Source: Stenotrophomonas sp. SAU14A_NAIMI4_8
Lineage (GTDB): Bacteria; Pseudomonadota; Gammaproteobacteria; Xanthomonadales; Xanthomonadaceae
Assembly: GCF_003086695.1 (NCBI RefSeq)
Contig: NZ_CP025999.1
Location: 4,415,101 to 4,479,100 of the forward strand
Direction of reading: 5' to 3'
DNA: 64,000 bases
Positions 7,288 through 18,973 of the stretch are shown one piece after another. Within the stretch, counting starts at the first letter, position 1, and the number at the start of each line of letters is the position of its first letter. Below the pieces are notes generated by a model. It was not told the DNA's origin and did no database searches. It saw nothing but the letters and a program-made list of their open reading frames with translations. Both the position numbers and the translations under genes were made by a program.

Positions 7288-8594
7288 GGAAGATCCTTGG
7301 CTAGGCGCAGGCCGGAAAACTGCCAACGCGCCGGTGGCATGAAGAAGTTGCGGTAGCTGGCACGCACATGGCCGCGCGGGGTGGCGCAGCTGCCGCCGCG
7401 CAGTACCCACTGCCCGCACATGAACTTGCCGTTGTATTCGCCCAGGTTTCCGGCGAAGGGACGGAAGCCGGGATAGGCGCCGTAGGCGCTGCTGGTCCAT
7501 TCCCACACATCGCCGAACAGCTGGCGCAGGCCGCTGCCCTGCCCCGCGTACGGATGCAGGCGGTCATCGTCGGCGAAGTGACCGACCGCTGGCTGCGACG
7601 CCGCCGCAGCTTCCCATTCGAATTCGGTGGGCAGGCGTGCGCCATGCCAGCGGGCACAGGCATCGGCTTCGTAATAGCTGAGATGGCAGACCGGTGCATG
7701 CGGGTCGAGCGCGCGCCAGCCGCCAAGCGTGTACTCCTGCTGCAGATCGTCGTGCCAGTACAGCGGGTGCTGCCAGCCCTCGCTTTCGCACAGCGCCCAG
7801 CCTTCGCTCAGCCACAACTGCGGCTCGCGATAGCCGCCGGCCTCGATGAAGGCGCGGTATTCGGCGTTGCTGACGGGACGGTCGGCCAGCGCATGGGCGG
7901 GCAGCAGCACCCGATGCGGCGGCGATTCGTTGTCGTAGGCAAACGCGGCCTGCCGTGGCCAGGGCGCTGCGCCGATGCCCACGATGCTTTCCTCGCGTGC
8001 GATCCAGGCCTGTGCCGTCTGCACGCTGGCCACGGCCGCCAGCGACGCATCGTAGGGCGGCTGCAGTGGATTGCACCAGAACGCGTGCTTGATGTCGGTC
8101 AGCAGCAGTTCCTGGTGCTGCTGTTCGTGCTGCAGGCCCAGCTGCAGGTGCTGCAGGGCGTGCTCGCCGAGATCGCCATCGAGCAGGCGTGCCAGCACCT
8201 GTTCGTCCACGTGCTGGCGATAGTCCCGGACCTGCTGCAGCGAGGGCCGTGACAACAGGCCGCGACGGGGGCGCGCATGGGCCGGCCCCAGGGACTTGTA
8301 GTAACTGTTGAACAGGAAGTCCCAGGCGGGATCCCAGCACGCATGGCCCGGCAGGCTGGCCAGCACGAAACGTTCGAAGAACCAGGTGGTGTGGGCCAGG
8401 TGCCATTTGCTGGGGCTTGCATCGTCCATGCTCTGCAGCATTGCGTCTTCGGCGCTGAGCGGCGCGGCCAGCTGCAGGCTTCTCCCGCGGATACGGGCGA
8501 ACTGGCGGGCAAGGTCACGCTGCGCGGCAGCGACGGCGGCAGGTGCGCTGTGCATGGGGCCAGCTTCGACCGTCGTGGGTGAGCGCCACGTCAT
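7284..8594 (-). CDS. egtB: Hercynine oxygenase / sulfoxide synthase EgtB
   Basis: A 436-residue protein with a DinB-like N-terminal half and an FGE-sulfatase C-terminal half, the EgtB architecture. Candidate iron ligands are in KWHLAHTTWFFE (H65/H68) and QHEQQHQE (H156, H160), the His-x3-His arrangement of the family. The C-terminal half has RPVSNAEYRAFI, LSYYEADACARWHGARLPTEFEWE and WVLRGGSCATPRGHVRASYRNFF. EgtB joins hercynine to a thiol, gamma-glutamylcysteine or cysteine depending on subtype, with O2. No egtA or egtC is nearby, which is compatible with direct use of cysteine, but this is inference. A start at 8555 is an alternative. Confidence 0.93.
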   Translation of the reverse strand: MTWRSPTTVEAGPMHSAPAAVAAAQRDLARQFARIRGRSLQLAAPLSAEDAMLQSMDDASPSKWHLAHTTWFFERFVLASLPGHACWDPAWDFLFNSYYKSLGPAHARPRRGLLSRPSLQQVRDYRQHVDEQVLARLLDGDLGEHALQHLQLGLQHEQQHQELLLTDIKHAFWCNPLQPPYDASLAAVASVQTAQAWIAREESIVGIGAAPWPRQAAFAYDNESPPHRVLLPAHALADRPVSNAEYRAFIEAGGYREPQLWLSEGWALCESEGWQHPLYWHDDLQQEYTLGGWRALDPHAPVCHLSYYEADACARWHGARLPTEFEWEAAAASQPAVGHFADDDRLHPYAGQGSGLRQLFGDVWEWTSSAYGAYPGFRPFAGNLGEYNGKFMCGQWVLRGGSCATPRGHVRASYRNFFMPPARWQFSGLRLAKDLP

Positions 8595-8675
8595 GGCGTA
8601 CCAGCACCGCTTTCACAGGCTGCGTATTCAAGAAGCGCGCGGCAACGCCGCTAACGGCTTTGCCGCGGCCGCTTC

Positions 8676-9977
8676 GTGACCGCGCGGGAACCACGCTTGT
8701 CCGATCATCCGCTCCGCCAGCCTGCGCATTACCTGTTCGTGCTGCCCGCCCTGCTGGTTGCGCTGGTGCTGTGGGCCACTTTGGGCAACGAGGACGTGGC
8801 CCGTGCCGGGCAGCGCGTGCTGCCGTGGTTGCTGGCCTGCCTGGGCGCCGGACTGGCGCTGATGTACAACCAGGTGCGCACCCTGTGCCTGTTGCTGGTG
8901 GCGGCGGCGGTATTCAGCGTGCTGCACCCCGATGTGGCGCACTACCTGCGGCAGGGTCGTGTGAGTGCGCTGACACCGCTGCGCTTCCACGCCATTTCTG
9001 CCTGGCTGCCGCTGCTGTTCGCCACCCACGCGCTGTGGCCCGAGCGCGGGCGACGCCGCCAGGACCTGCTGCTGCGCGCGATCGCCAGCGGCACCGTGCT
9101 GGCCATCTTCATCCTGCTGGCCGCGCAACAGCCGCAGGGCATGCACGACCTGCTGTCCAACCGCCATTTCGAATGGGTGCCGCGCGATTGGAACGCGCTG
9201 GCGCAGCTGCCGGCGCTGCTGTTCCTGCTGGCCACGCTGGCGCTGGGCTGGCAGGCGTGGCGGCGGCCGCGGCCACTGCACACGGCCATGCTGCTGGCGC
9301 TGCTGTGCCTGTGGTGGATGCTGCCGCGCATCTACCTGCAACCGGCACTGCTGCCGGCGCTGAGCGTGGCGGCATTGCTGCTGTTGCTGGGCGCAACGCT
9401 GCAGGAATCCTTCCACATGGCGTTCCGCGATGAGCTGACCGGGTTGCCCGGGCGCCGTGCCTTCAACGAAACGCTGCGGCGCGCGGCCGGCACCTACAGC
9501 ATCGCCATGGTCGATGTGGACCACTTCAAGAAGTTCAACGACACCCATGGCCACGACACCGGCGATGACGTGCTGAAGCTGGTGGCTTCGCGGCTGGCCC
9601 GGGTGGGCGATGGCGGCCGGGCCTTCCGCTACGGCGGCGAGGAATTCGCGGTGGTGTTCCTGGACCGGCCCGCCCAGGCCTGTGTCGAAGCGGTGGAAGC
9701 ACTGCGACAGAGCATCCAGGACAGCCGCATGCAGTTGCGCGACCGCCGCACCCGCAGCCGTGACGACACCGCCGGGCAGCAGCAGCGCGGCCGTGGTGGC
9801 GCCGGCGCCGTGGTGCAGGTAACGGTGAGCATCGGCCTGGCCGACAGCCGGGTGGACCCGCGCCCGGCCGGCGTGGTGAAGGCAGCCGACCAGGCCCTGT
9901 ATGCCGCCAAGGAAGAAGGCCGCAACCGGGTCTGCGCGCATGGCGGCCAGCGCGTGCTGGCCGTCCGCGCGGGCTGA
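8676..9977 (+). CDS. Membrane-bound diguanylate cyclase
   Basis: 433 residues: an N-terminal membrane region of about seven hydrophobic segments (residues ~20-245), then a GGDEF domain from about 250. The catalytic motif is intact as GGEEF (320-324), preceded by RY, and the domain opens with DELTGLPGRRAFNE; VDVDHFKKFND is the metal-binding segment. It should make cyclic di-GMP at the inner membrane. An RxxD-like RVGD lies upstream of the active site but two residues farther away than a classic inhibitory site. About 30 residues of Arg/Gly-rich sequence (RDRRTRSRDDTAGQQQRGRG) interrupt the usual C-terminal strands. The GTG start has no good alternative. It is convergent with the next gene, only 3 bp apart. 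Confidence 0.93.
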   Translation: MTAREPRLSDHPLRQPAHYLFVLPALLVALVLWATLGNEDVARAGQRVLPWLLACLGAGLALMYNQVRTLCLLLVAAAVFSVLHPDVAHYLRQGRVSALTPLRFHAISAWLPLLFATHALWPERGRRRQDLLLRAIASGTVLAIFILLAAQQPQGMHDLLSNRHFEWVPRDWNALAQLPALLFLLATLALGWQAWRRPRPLHTAMLLALLCLWWMLPRIYLQPALLPALSVAALLLLLGATLQESFHMAFRDELTGLPGRRAFNETLRRAAGTYSIAMVDVDHFKKFNDTHGHDTGDDVLKLVASRLARVGDGGRAFRYGGEEFAVVFLDRPAQACVEAVEALRQSIQDSRMQLRDRRTRSRDDTAGQQQRGRGGAGAVVQVTVSIGLADSRVDPRPAGVVKAADQALYAAKEEGRNRVCAHGGQRVLAVRAG

Positions 9978-9980
9978 GCC

Positions 9981-10373
9981 TCAGACCGCGTCGAGGTAGT
10001 ACCAGCGGCCGTCGATGCGCTGGAAACGGCTGTGCTCGGTCATTTTCATCGCGCTGCCGCCGCCGATGCGGTAGCGGGCGGTGAAGCGGACCTCGGCGGT
10101 GTCGGCGCCGGTGACGGTGTGTTCGTGCACGGTCAGGCCCAGCCAATGGGTACGCTGGCCGGGCGCATCGTCCAGCGACAGTTCGGCCGGACGGGTATCG
10201 GGGTGCCAGGTCTGGCGCAGGTACTCGGCCTGCTGGCGTACGTAGGCGCTGTAGCGCGACCGCATCAGGCGCTCGGCATCGGGCGCCGCTTCACCGGCAT
10301 GGTAGCGGCCGCAGCACGCGGCGTAGGGCGCGGCCAGGCCGCAGGGGCAGGTTTCGGCAGGGCTGGGTTTCAT
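9981..10373 (-). CDS. ychJ: YchJ-family (UPF0225) SEC-C motif protein
   Basis: 130 residues beginning [12 protein letters not shown]. The N-terminal Cys cluster (CPCG...ACCGRYH) is a SEC-C-type metal-binding motif, followed by the YchJ core ([54 protein letters not shown]). The family is common in gammaproteobacteria and its role is not established. E. coli YchJ is slightly longer, with a second C-terminal Cys motif that is absent here. The start at 10373 directly precedes the Cys motif; an upstream in-frame ATG would add an Arg/Gly-rich stretch of no family resemblance. Confidence 0.9.
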   Translation of the reverse strand: MKPSPAETCPCGLAAPYAACCGRYHAGEAAPDAERLMRSRYSAYVRQQAEYLRQTWHPDTRPAELSLDDAPGQRTHWLGLTVHEHTVTGADTAEVRFTARYRIGGGSAMKMTEHSRFQRIDGRWYYLDAV

Positions 10374-10450
10374 GCCGGTATTGTCGCGCGGGCCGCCGCG
10401 GGCTTCCATCGGCAATGGGCGTATGCTGTCGCGCCCTGCTGCTGTGGTTG

Positions 10451-11236
10451 ATGGCCGTGCTGGAGCTGATTCCCCCCGAACTGTGGTGGCTGGTGCTGAT
10501 CGCCTTCATTGCCGGCCTGGTCGATGCGGCCGTGGGCGGCGGCGGCCTGGTGCAGCTGCCCGGCCTGTTCACGGTGCTGCCGCAGCAGACACCGGCCATG
10601 CTGTTTGGCACCAACAAGTTCAGCTCGATGTTCGGCACCGGTGCGGCCGCGTGGCGCTATGCGCGCAACGTGCGTTTCCCGTGGAAGCCGGTGCTGTTCG
10701 CGGCCGCCACGGCCTTCGTGTTTTCCTTTGCCGGTGCCACGGCGGTCAGCCTGTTGCCCAAGGACGCGGTGCGCCCGCTGGTGCTGGTACTGCTGGTGGC
10801 GATGCTGGGCTACACGCTGTGGAAGAAGGACTTCGGCGCCCTGCACCGGCCGCAGGAGATCGGCCGCCGCGAGCTGGTGATCGCGCTGGCGATCGGCGCG
10901 GCCATCGGCTTCTACGACGGCTTCTTCGGGCCGGGCACGGGCAGCTTCCTGATCTTCCTGTTCGTTCGCTTCTTCGGCCTGGACTTCCTGCGCGCCTCGG
11001 CCGCATCGAAGGTGGTGAACCTGGCCACCAACGTGGCCGCGATCTCGTTCTTCATTCCCACCGGCAACATCCTGTGGCTGTTCGCGCTGCCGATGGCGGC
11101 GGCGAACATCATCGGTTCGGTGGTGGGCACGCGGCTGGCATTGAAGGGCGGCACGCCCTTCATCCGCAAGCTGTTCGTGGGCCTGGTGGTGGTGTTGATC
11201 GCGCGGATGGCGTGGGACACGTTCCGCGGCGCGTGA
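10451..11236 (+). CDS. TSUP-family (TauE/SafE) membrane transporter
   Basis: A 261-residue membrane protein with about eight hydrophobic segments. The two repeated TSUP motifs are visible: [19 protein letters not shown] near the N-terminus and [20 protein letters not shown] near the middle. TSUP proteins export or import sulfur-containing anions such as sulfite or sulfoacetate. No sulfur-metabolism genes are adjacent, so the substrate is unknown. An ATG at 10415 is also in frame and would add 12 residues. Divergent from ychJ, with 77 bp between starts. Confidence 0.9.
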   Translation: MAVLELIPPELWWLVLIAFIAGLVDAAVGGGGLVQLPGLFTVLPQQTPAMLFGTNKFSSMFGTGAAAWRYARNVRFPWKPVLFAAATAFVFSFAGATAVSLLPKDAVRPLVLVLLVAMLGYTLWKKDFGALHRPQEIGRRELVIALAIGAAIGFYDGFFGPGTGSFLIFLFVRFFGLDFLRASAASKVVNLATNVAAISFFIPTGNILWLFALPMAAANIIGSVVGTRLALKGGTPFIRKLFVGLVVVLIARMAWDTFRGA

Positions 11237-11254
11237 GCGCGACGCCATGACCCG

Positions 11255-11321
11255 GTAGGTGCCAACCTTGGTTGGCACGCTGTTTCTGCGGTAGAGAGCC
11301 GCCGGGCGTGGCCCGGCGTAC
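11255..11321. repeat. Two SMAG repeats
   Basis: A GTAG-headed GTGCCAACCTTGGTTGGCAC stem (11255-11278) and a second GTAG element with a CCGGGCGTGGCCCGG stem (about 11291-11318) sit between the 3' ends of two convergent genes. Such placement is usual for REP-like elements and they may act as transcript 3' ends. Confidence 0.9.
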
Positions 11322-11324
11322 CCA

Positions 11325-14300
11325 TCAGGCGTCGGCTTCTTCCGGCTCGCTGGCCTGCTGGCGGCTGCGCTCGGGCAGCTTCAGGCGCTTGCCTTCTTCG
11401 TCGTACTCGATCAGCAGCACGCCTGAATCGTGGCGGCCGCTGATTTCGACGAAGCAGGCGCCGCCAATGAACGGCTCCAGCGTCATCACCGATTTCAGCG
11501 GGGTGGCCACCACCATCTGGAAACCGAAGTTGTCGAAGATGTTCATGGCCAACGCGGTGAACTCGTTGTCGGCCTTGTCGAAGGCTTCGTCGAGCACCAC
11601 GGCGGCATAGCTGGGCAGCTGGCTGTCGGCGCCGCCCAACTGGTAGCGCAGCGCTGCGGCCAGGCAGGTGGTGGCCAGCTTCTGCCGCTGGCCGCCGGAT
11701 TTGCCGGCGCCGCTGCGGTAGATTTCCACCTGCTGGCGCGTTTCGGCATCCAGTTCCACGCCGATGAACTCCACGTGCATGCGCACGTCCAGCACCAGTT
11801 CGCGCCAGCGCTTGTCCTCGCCTTCCTGCGAACCCAGCCGGTTCACCAGCTGGCGCAGCACGGTGAACTGCGATTCGGCCACTTCGCGCTGTTCGGTCTG
11901 CTGCTGCGACAGGACTTCACGCAGCTGCTGGTGGAACTCGCCCACTTCCGGCAGACGGCGATCGCTCAGCTCGATGGTCAACAGGGTGCCGCGGTTGAAC
12001 GGCACCTGTTCCAGGCTGGCGTTCACTTCGTCCAGGCGCTGGCCGATCGACTTGCGGGCCTCGGCGCTGTGGCGCTGCAGGGCCAGCAGGTTGTTCTTGC
12101 TCTGGTTCTGCAGCAGGTCGAAGAAGCGCTCTTCGTGCTGCGGCAGGCCGTCGCGCTCCAGGCGTTCCAGACGGGCCAGGAAATCATCGGCCGACGCCAC
12201 CGAGACGGTGAAGTCGCCCGATTCTTCCGGCCACTGTTGGATGAAGCGGCGGAAGCAGCCCAGCAGCAGGTTTTCGACGCGGTTGACGTCCTGTTGCGAG
12301 GACGACAACTGCTCGTTCAGCGCGTTGCTGACCTGGCGCATGTGCGCTTCCAGAGTTTCCAGGCTGAGCGGGCCCTGCTCCTGCAGGCGCTCGGCCAGCC
12401 CGGCTTCCTGCTCCTGGGCCAGCGCCGGCAGCACCAGCGCACGGCTCTGCTGCCGTGCACGGTCCAGGCGGTCGCGTTCGCGCACCAGCTGGCCACGCTC
12501 CACGCGGGTGTCTTCGTAGGTGCGGCGGGCCTGTTCGATATCGGCGCGTACCGCATCGATCTGCTGCGCAAGGCGGGCCAAGTCGGCATTGCCTTCGCGC
12601 AGGTCGCGCAGGCTGGCTTCGATATCGGCCACGCGCTGCTGCGGGGCGGCGATGTCGATCTCGTTCCAGCTGATGCCCACCAGTTCATGGCAGGCCAGGC
12701 GGCGTTCGTTGTCACGGTCACGCTGGCCACGCAGGCGCGCGATGTCGGTCTCGCAGCCAGCGATGCGCTTGGCCAGTTCCTGCGCTTCCTTCTCGAACGC
12801 ACCGACCTTGTCGTGGTTGTTGAAGCCCAGGATCCAGCGGCGGCGGTCACCGACTGCGCTGCGGTCATCCTTCTCGAAACGGTCGCCCGGGTGCTTGACC
12901 TGGCCTTCGCGGGTGATGCCGCGATCGACGTTGCGCAGCTGCTTGGCATCCACGCATTCGTAGTCGAAGCGCTTGCCCAGCTCGCGGCGCAGCCAGCTTT
13001 CGAACACGTGGTCGCGCAGTTCCAGCTTGTGCAGCAGCGAACGGCCCGACGGCTCACGGGCAAAGGCCTCATCGTTGCGGCGCACGCGGTAGTAGGTGAA
13101 ACGCATGCCCAGGTGGGTGCGGTTCACCCACTCGGCCACGTCGTTGTAGTGCTTGTCATCGACCAGCAGCGACAGCGCGAAGCCGCCCAGCACACGCTCG
13201 ATGGCACCCTGCCAGGCCTGTTCGTCCGAACGTACCTGGATCAGCTCGCCGACGAACGGCAGTGCCGCTTCGGAAATGCCGGTCTCTTCGGCCAGGCGCG
13301 CGCGCAGCTTCTGCATGGGCGCGGGAATGTTGGAAGGCGTGCGCTGCATCGCCTCCAGCTCGCCACGCACTTCGCTGAAGCGGCGCTCGTCATCGCGCTT
13401 GCCGCCCAGGCGGTCGCTGATCGCATCGTCCAGGGCGCTGGAGGCACGCTGGCGGTCCTGCAGTTCGGTCTGCGCCTGCGCGACCAGCTCGGCAAAGCCG
13501 TGTGCATCGTCGGGCAGTTCGGCCTGCAGCTTCTGCGCGGCCTCGCGGGCCTGGTTGTACTTGGCCAGGCGACGGTCGCGCTCGGCTTCGGCGCGGCCCT
13601 GCTCGCGTTCCAGTTCCTCGATGCGTTCGCCGCCCTGCTGGCGGCGCTGCAGTTCCAGTTCGGCCAGGCGCTCGGTGTGGTTGTCCAGCGCGGCACGCCG
13701 CTGCGATTCCTCGCCCAGCAGGCCGCGGTCGCGCACGTCCATCTCGCGCAGGCGCGCTTCGATCAGCAGCTGGCGGCGGCTTTCGCGGAAACTGTCGATG
13801 CCCAGCTTGAGGGCTTCGTCGTCGCCGCGCTGGCGCGACATTTCCTTCAGGTCGTTGTAGTGGGCGCGCGCCGGCAGCAGAGTTTCCACCTGGCGACGCG
13901 CGGTCACCACGGCCTGGTGCGCGCCATCCAGTTCGGCGAAATCGCTGACCAGGCGCTCGGCCGCATCGAAGGTGCGCGGCGTATCGAGCATGAAGTCGCG
14001 CAGGAAGACGTTCAGGTCGCCCAGGTTCTTGGCAGACTGGGTCTTGTGCAGCAGGCGCAGCGCCATCTCGTTGTCGATGCCCAGCAGGTCGCGGAAGCGC
14101 TCTGCATAGCCAGAGAACGTGTCGAAATGGTGGACGTCGGCCAGCTTCTGCTTCAGCTTGCGCAGGTCCAGGTCGAAGCCGCCCAGGTCCTTGGCGATGT
14201 CGAACGGACGCTCGGCGATCATGTAGTGCTTGCGCACATCGCCGGCCGAGGTGCCGTTGCCGGAGATCCACAGCAGGCGCACCAGGCTGACCACGCGGCC

Positions 14301-14705
14301 GTCACCGGCGCGGTACTCCAGCACCAGGGCGGTCCAGGTGGCGCCCTTGCGCAGGTACTGGGTGGCGATTTCGCCGGTGCCACTGTCCTGCTGGTCGGCC
14401 CAGGCGCCGCGCACATACGACACCAGGTTGCGGTCGCGGCCACTGCGCTCGGCTTCGCGGGCGGCGGCGTTGAAGTCGACGATGGCCGGCGGCGTAAGCA
14501 GCGCAGACATCGCATCGAGCAGGGTGGACTTGCCCGAGCCGGAGCGGCCGACGAACAGGAAGCCACGCTCGGCGATCGGCACTTCGGTCAGGCCGTTGAA
14601 GGTGCCCCAGTTGTGCACCTGCAGGCGGCGCATGCGGAACTGCTGCAGGCGCGGGTCGGGCAGGCCGTCGTTGAACAGGGCGGGAGTGTGCTTGGAAATG
14701 GCCAT
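11325..14705 (-). CDS. SMC/MukB-like ATPase of an MksFEB / JetABC-type condensin
   Basis: 1126 residues. Near the N-terminus is the Walker A GRSGSGKST (53-61), followed by a long coiled-coil region rich in Arg, Glu and Gln with a hinge-like globular middle. The C-terminal ATPase half has an ABC-signature-like KSGGQRQ at about residue 1000 and Walker B AVVLDEAFDKAD at about 1032-1043. This is the COG4913 family, which includes MksB and Wadjet JetC. It should form the DNA-extruding ATPase with the two preceding gene products. It starts 16 bp after the kleisin-associated gene stop. No JetD-like nuclease gene follows; the next gene downstream is the convergent TSUP gene. Confidence 0.88.
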   Translation of the reverse strand: MAISKHTPALFNDGLPDPRLQQFRMRRLQVHNWGTFNGLTEVPIAERGFLFVGRSGSGKSTLLDAMSALLTPPAIVDFNAAAREAERSGRDRNLVSYVRGAWADQQDSGTGEIATQYLRKGATWTALVLEYRAGDGRVVSLVRLLWISGNGTSAGDVRKHYMIAERPFDIAKDLGGFDLDLRKLKQKLADVHHFDTFSGYAERFRDLLGIDNEMALRLLHKTQSAKNLGDLNVFLRDFMLDTPRTFDAAERLVSDFAELDGAHQAVVTARRQVETLLPARAHYNDLKEMSRQRGDDEALKLGIDSFRESRRQLLIEARLREMDVRDRGLLGEESQRRAALDNHTERLAELELQRRQQGGERIEELEREQGRAEAERDRRLAKYNQAREAAQKLQAELPDDAHGFAELVAQAQTELQDRQRASSALDDAISDRLGGKRDDERRFSEVRGELEAMQRTPSNIPAPMQKLRARLAEETGISEAALPFVGELIQVRSDEQAWQGAIERVLGGFALSLLVDDKHYNDVAEWVNRTHLGMRFTYYRVRRNDEAFAREPSGRSLLHKLELRDHVFESWLRRELGKRFDYECVDAKQLRNVDRGITREGQVKHPGDRFEKDDRSAVGDRRRWILGFNNHDKVGAFEKEAQELAKRIAGCETDIARLRGQRDRDNERRLACHELVGISWNEIDIAAPQQRVADIEASLRDLREGNADLARLAQQIDAVRADIEQARRTYEDTRVERGQLVRERDRLDRARQQSRALVLPALAQEQEAGLAERLQEQGPLSLETLEAHMRQVSNALNEQLSSSQQDVNRVENLLLGCFRRFIQQWPEESGDFTVSVASADDFLARLERLERDGLPQHEERFFDLLQNQSKNNLLALQRHSAEARKSIGQRLDEVNASLEQVPFNRGTLLTIELSDRRLPEVGEFHQQLREVLSQQQTEQREVAESQFTVLRQLVNRLGSQEGEDKRWRELVLDVRMHVEFIGVELDAETRQQVEIYRSGAGKSGGQRQKLATTCLAAALRYQLGGADSQLPSYAAVVLDEAFDKADNEFTALAMNIFDNFGFQMVVATPLKSVMTLEPFIGGACFVEISGRHDSGVLLIEYDEEGKRLKLPERSRQQASEPEEADA

Positions 14706-14721
14706 GCGGTGGTCGGGTCTC

Positions 14722-17606
<2,885 letters not shown>

Positions 17607-17725
17607 TGCGTACAGCGTCCCGAACGGGGGGCGAGCATCGTACCCGACCGGGGGGTGGGTCGTCCTGTGGGTCGGGTTCATCGGGGGGTTCTTGCTGCGC
17701 CTTCTTGTTATCGGTCTGGAGTTAC

Positions 17726-17815
17726 GGGGGAGGGCAGGCAGGACACGCCGCAAGTACGTCCCTGTAGGCTCGTAGGCGCCATCCATGGCGCCTGCGGTCC
17801 TGCCTGCCCTCCCCC
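17726..17815 (-). repeat. Nested-hairpin element A (19-bp arms, 52-nt core)
   Basis: Perfect 19-bp inverted arms (17726-17744 and 17797-17815) enclose a 52-nt core (17745-17796). Inside the core lies a second palindrome GGCGCCATCCATGGCGCC (17775-17792). The remainder carries a segment shared with elements B and D: read on the minus strand, AGCCTACAGGGACGTACTTG followed by CGGCGT. Orientation is defined here by that segment. No coding content. Confidence 0.85.
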
Positions 17816-17920
17816 GCAGCTCCCTGACGGTTTCCTGCGGACGCGGCCGGACCGCCCGAAAGCGGGGTCAAAAGCTGGGGTTCATGGCTTCGGACGCACC
17901 GCGCGCCGCTGCTGTGGTGG

Positions 17921-17941
17921 GTGCGGACCGTTGGTCCGCAC
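17921..17941. repeat. SMAG-like stem
   Basis: The palindrome GTGCGGACC / GGTCCGCAC with a GTT loop follows GTGG instead of GTAG. It lies between nested-hairpin elements A and B and looks like a degenerate member of the GTGCCAACC SMAG type. Confidence 0.65.
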
Positions 17942-17996
17942 TGCTTCTGCTTTTGCCTTTAAAGAGCCAACCCACCGCGCTCGCGGGGTGATGGGA

Positions 17997-18104
17997 GGGC
18001 AGCGGGGGCCGGGCGGGGCAGGACCGTCCGCGGCATGGATGCCGCGGCCGAGCCTACAGGGACGTACTTGCGGCGTGTCCTGCACCGTCCGGCCCCCGCT
18101 GCCC
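17997..18104 (+). repeat. Nested-hairpin element B (28-bp arms, 52-nt core)
   Basis: Inverted arms 17997-18024 and 18077-18104 match at 26 of 28 positions and differ in sequence from those of element A. They enclose a 52-nt core (18025-18076) with an inner palindrome CCGCGGCATGGATGCCGCGG and the shared segment AGCCTACAGGGACGTACTTG plus CGGCGT. The core is inverted relative to element A, 181 bp away. Confidence 0.85.
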
Positions 18105-18167
18105 CACCCGACGCAAGGCAGGCGCAACGCTTTCCTCAACACACCGACCCATTCAGCAAAACCTATT

Positions 18168-18196
18168 GATAGGAATGAAATTAGTAGTATCCTATC
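18168..18196. promoter_or_regulatory. Putative MarR operator
   Basis: Inverted repeat GATAGGA (18168-18174) and TCCTATC (18190-18196) with a 15-bp AT-rich centre, 8 bp before the likely marR ATG. The local AT content contrasts with the GC-rich surroundings. Position and symmetry suggest the marR product represses its own operon here; this is inference. Confidence 0.6.
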
Positions 18197-18204
18197 TATC
18201 TCTT

Positions 18205-18660
18205 ATGGACCGACCCCTCGACGAGCGCACCCGGCTGCAGATGCAGCTCAGCTCCGGCCTGCTGTACGCAGGGCGGCAGTGGCAGCGCCTGGCTGACAGC
18301 CGGTTGGGCAGCTACGGCATCTCCACCGCCTGCACCATGCCCCTGCTGATGATCGGCCGCTCCGGCGGTGGCATCCGCCAGGTGGCGCTGGCCCAGCAAC
18401 TGGGCATGGAAGGTCCCTCGCTGGTGCGCCTGCTGGACAAGCTGTGCGCCAGCGATCTGGTCCGTCGCGAAAGCGATGCCAGCGACCGCCGCGCCAACCT
18501 GCTGTGGCTGACCGATGAAGGCCAGACCCTGGTGCGCGAGCTGGAAGAACAGTTGATCGGCCTGCGCCAGGACGTGTTCGGCGAACTGACCATGGATGAA
18601 CTGCACGCCGTGCTGAAGGCATGGCGCCTGCTGGGCGAGGCCGCCGACCGCATCACGTAA
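18205..18660 (+). CDS. MarR-family transcriptional regulator
   Basis: 151 residues from the ATG at 18205 (an upstream in-frame ATG at 18166 lies within the putative operator). The winged helix-turn-helix is visible: IRQVALAQQLGMEGPSLVRLLDKLCASDLVRRESDASDRRANLLWLTDEG. The C-terminal helices serve dimerisation. It stands 103 bp before a four-gene efflux operon on the same strand and probably controls it in response to a phenolic or aromatic-acid inducer, as MarR/SlyA proteins commonly do for FUSC pumps. The ligand cannot be read from sequence. Confidence 0.92.
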   Translation: MDRPLDERTRLQMQLSSGLLYAGRQWQRLADSRLGSYGISTACTMPLLMIGRSGGGIRQVALAQQLGMEGPSLVRLLDKLCASDLVRRESDASDRRANLLWLTDEGQTLVRELEEQLIGLRQDVFGELTMDELHAVLKAWRLLGEAADRIT

Positions 18661-18763
18661 GCCCGCACTGCCCCTGCGTGCGCCGCTGCCGTGGACGCGC
18701 CAGCGGCGTTGTCGCGTTGTTGTTGTTGCTCCTCCCCCTTCCCTACTACCGCCCCCCCTACCG

Positions 18764-18973
18764 ATGCCCGGTGAATTCAGTCTCCACGGAGTGTTCGTCC
18801 CGACCCTGCTCGGGCTGATGCTGCTGGCCTACCTGGTCAACAGCGGCCTGCACGCGCTGCTGCAGCGTGCCGGCGCCTATCGCCATGTCTGGCACCCGCC
18901 ACTGTTCAACCTGGCCCTGTACGGCATCGTGCTGGGTGCGCTGTTCCACCTTCTGCTTTGGATGCAATCGTGA
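18764..18973 (+). CDS. DUF1656 small membrane protein (AaeX-like)
   Basis: 69 residues with two hydrophobic segments (VFVPTLLGLMLLAYLV and FNLALYGIVLGALFHLLLW) separated by a polar loop (RAGAYRHVWHP). This is the DUF1656/AaeX family, a small inner-membrane protein always found before HlyD and FUSC genes. It starts with GEFSLHGVFVP, typical of the family. Its stop overlaps the GTG start of the next gene. Confidence 0.9.
   Translation: MPGEFSLHGVFVPTLLGLMLLAYLVNSGLHALLQRAGAYRHVWHPPLFNLALYGIVLGALFHLLLWMQS

Larger units (their letters stand above)
17607..18204. other. Gene-free region between folE and marR
   Basis: About 600 bp with no credible gene. It holds two long nested-hairpin repeats (17726-17815 and 17997-18104), one SMAG-like stem (17921-17941) and, at the right end, the putative operator of the marR gene. 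Weak open frames in it lack family resemblance and follow the repeats. Confidence 0.8.

Noticed and set aside
17885..18165. Small open frames between the nested-hairpin elements.
   Set aside because: They overlap repeats and lack a ribosome-binding site or family resemblance.
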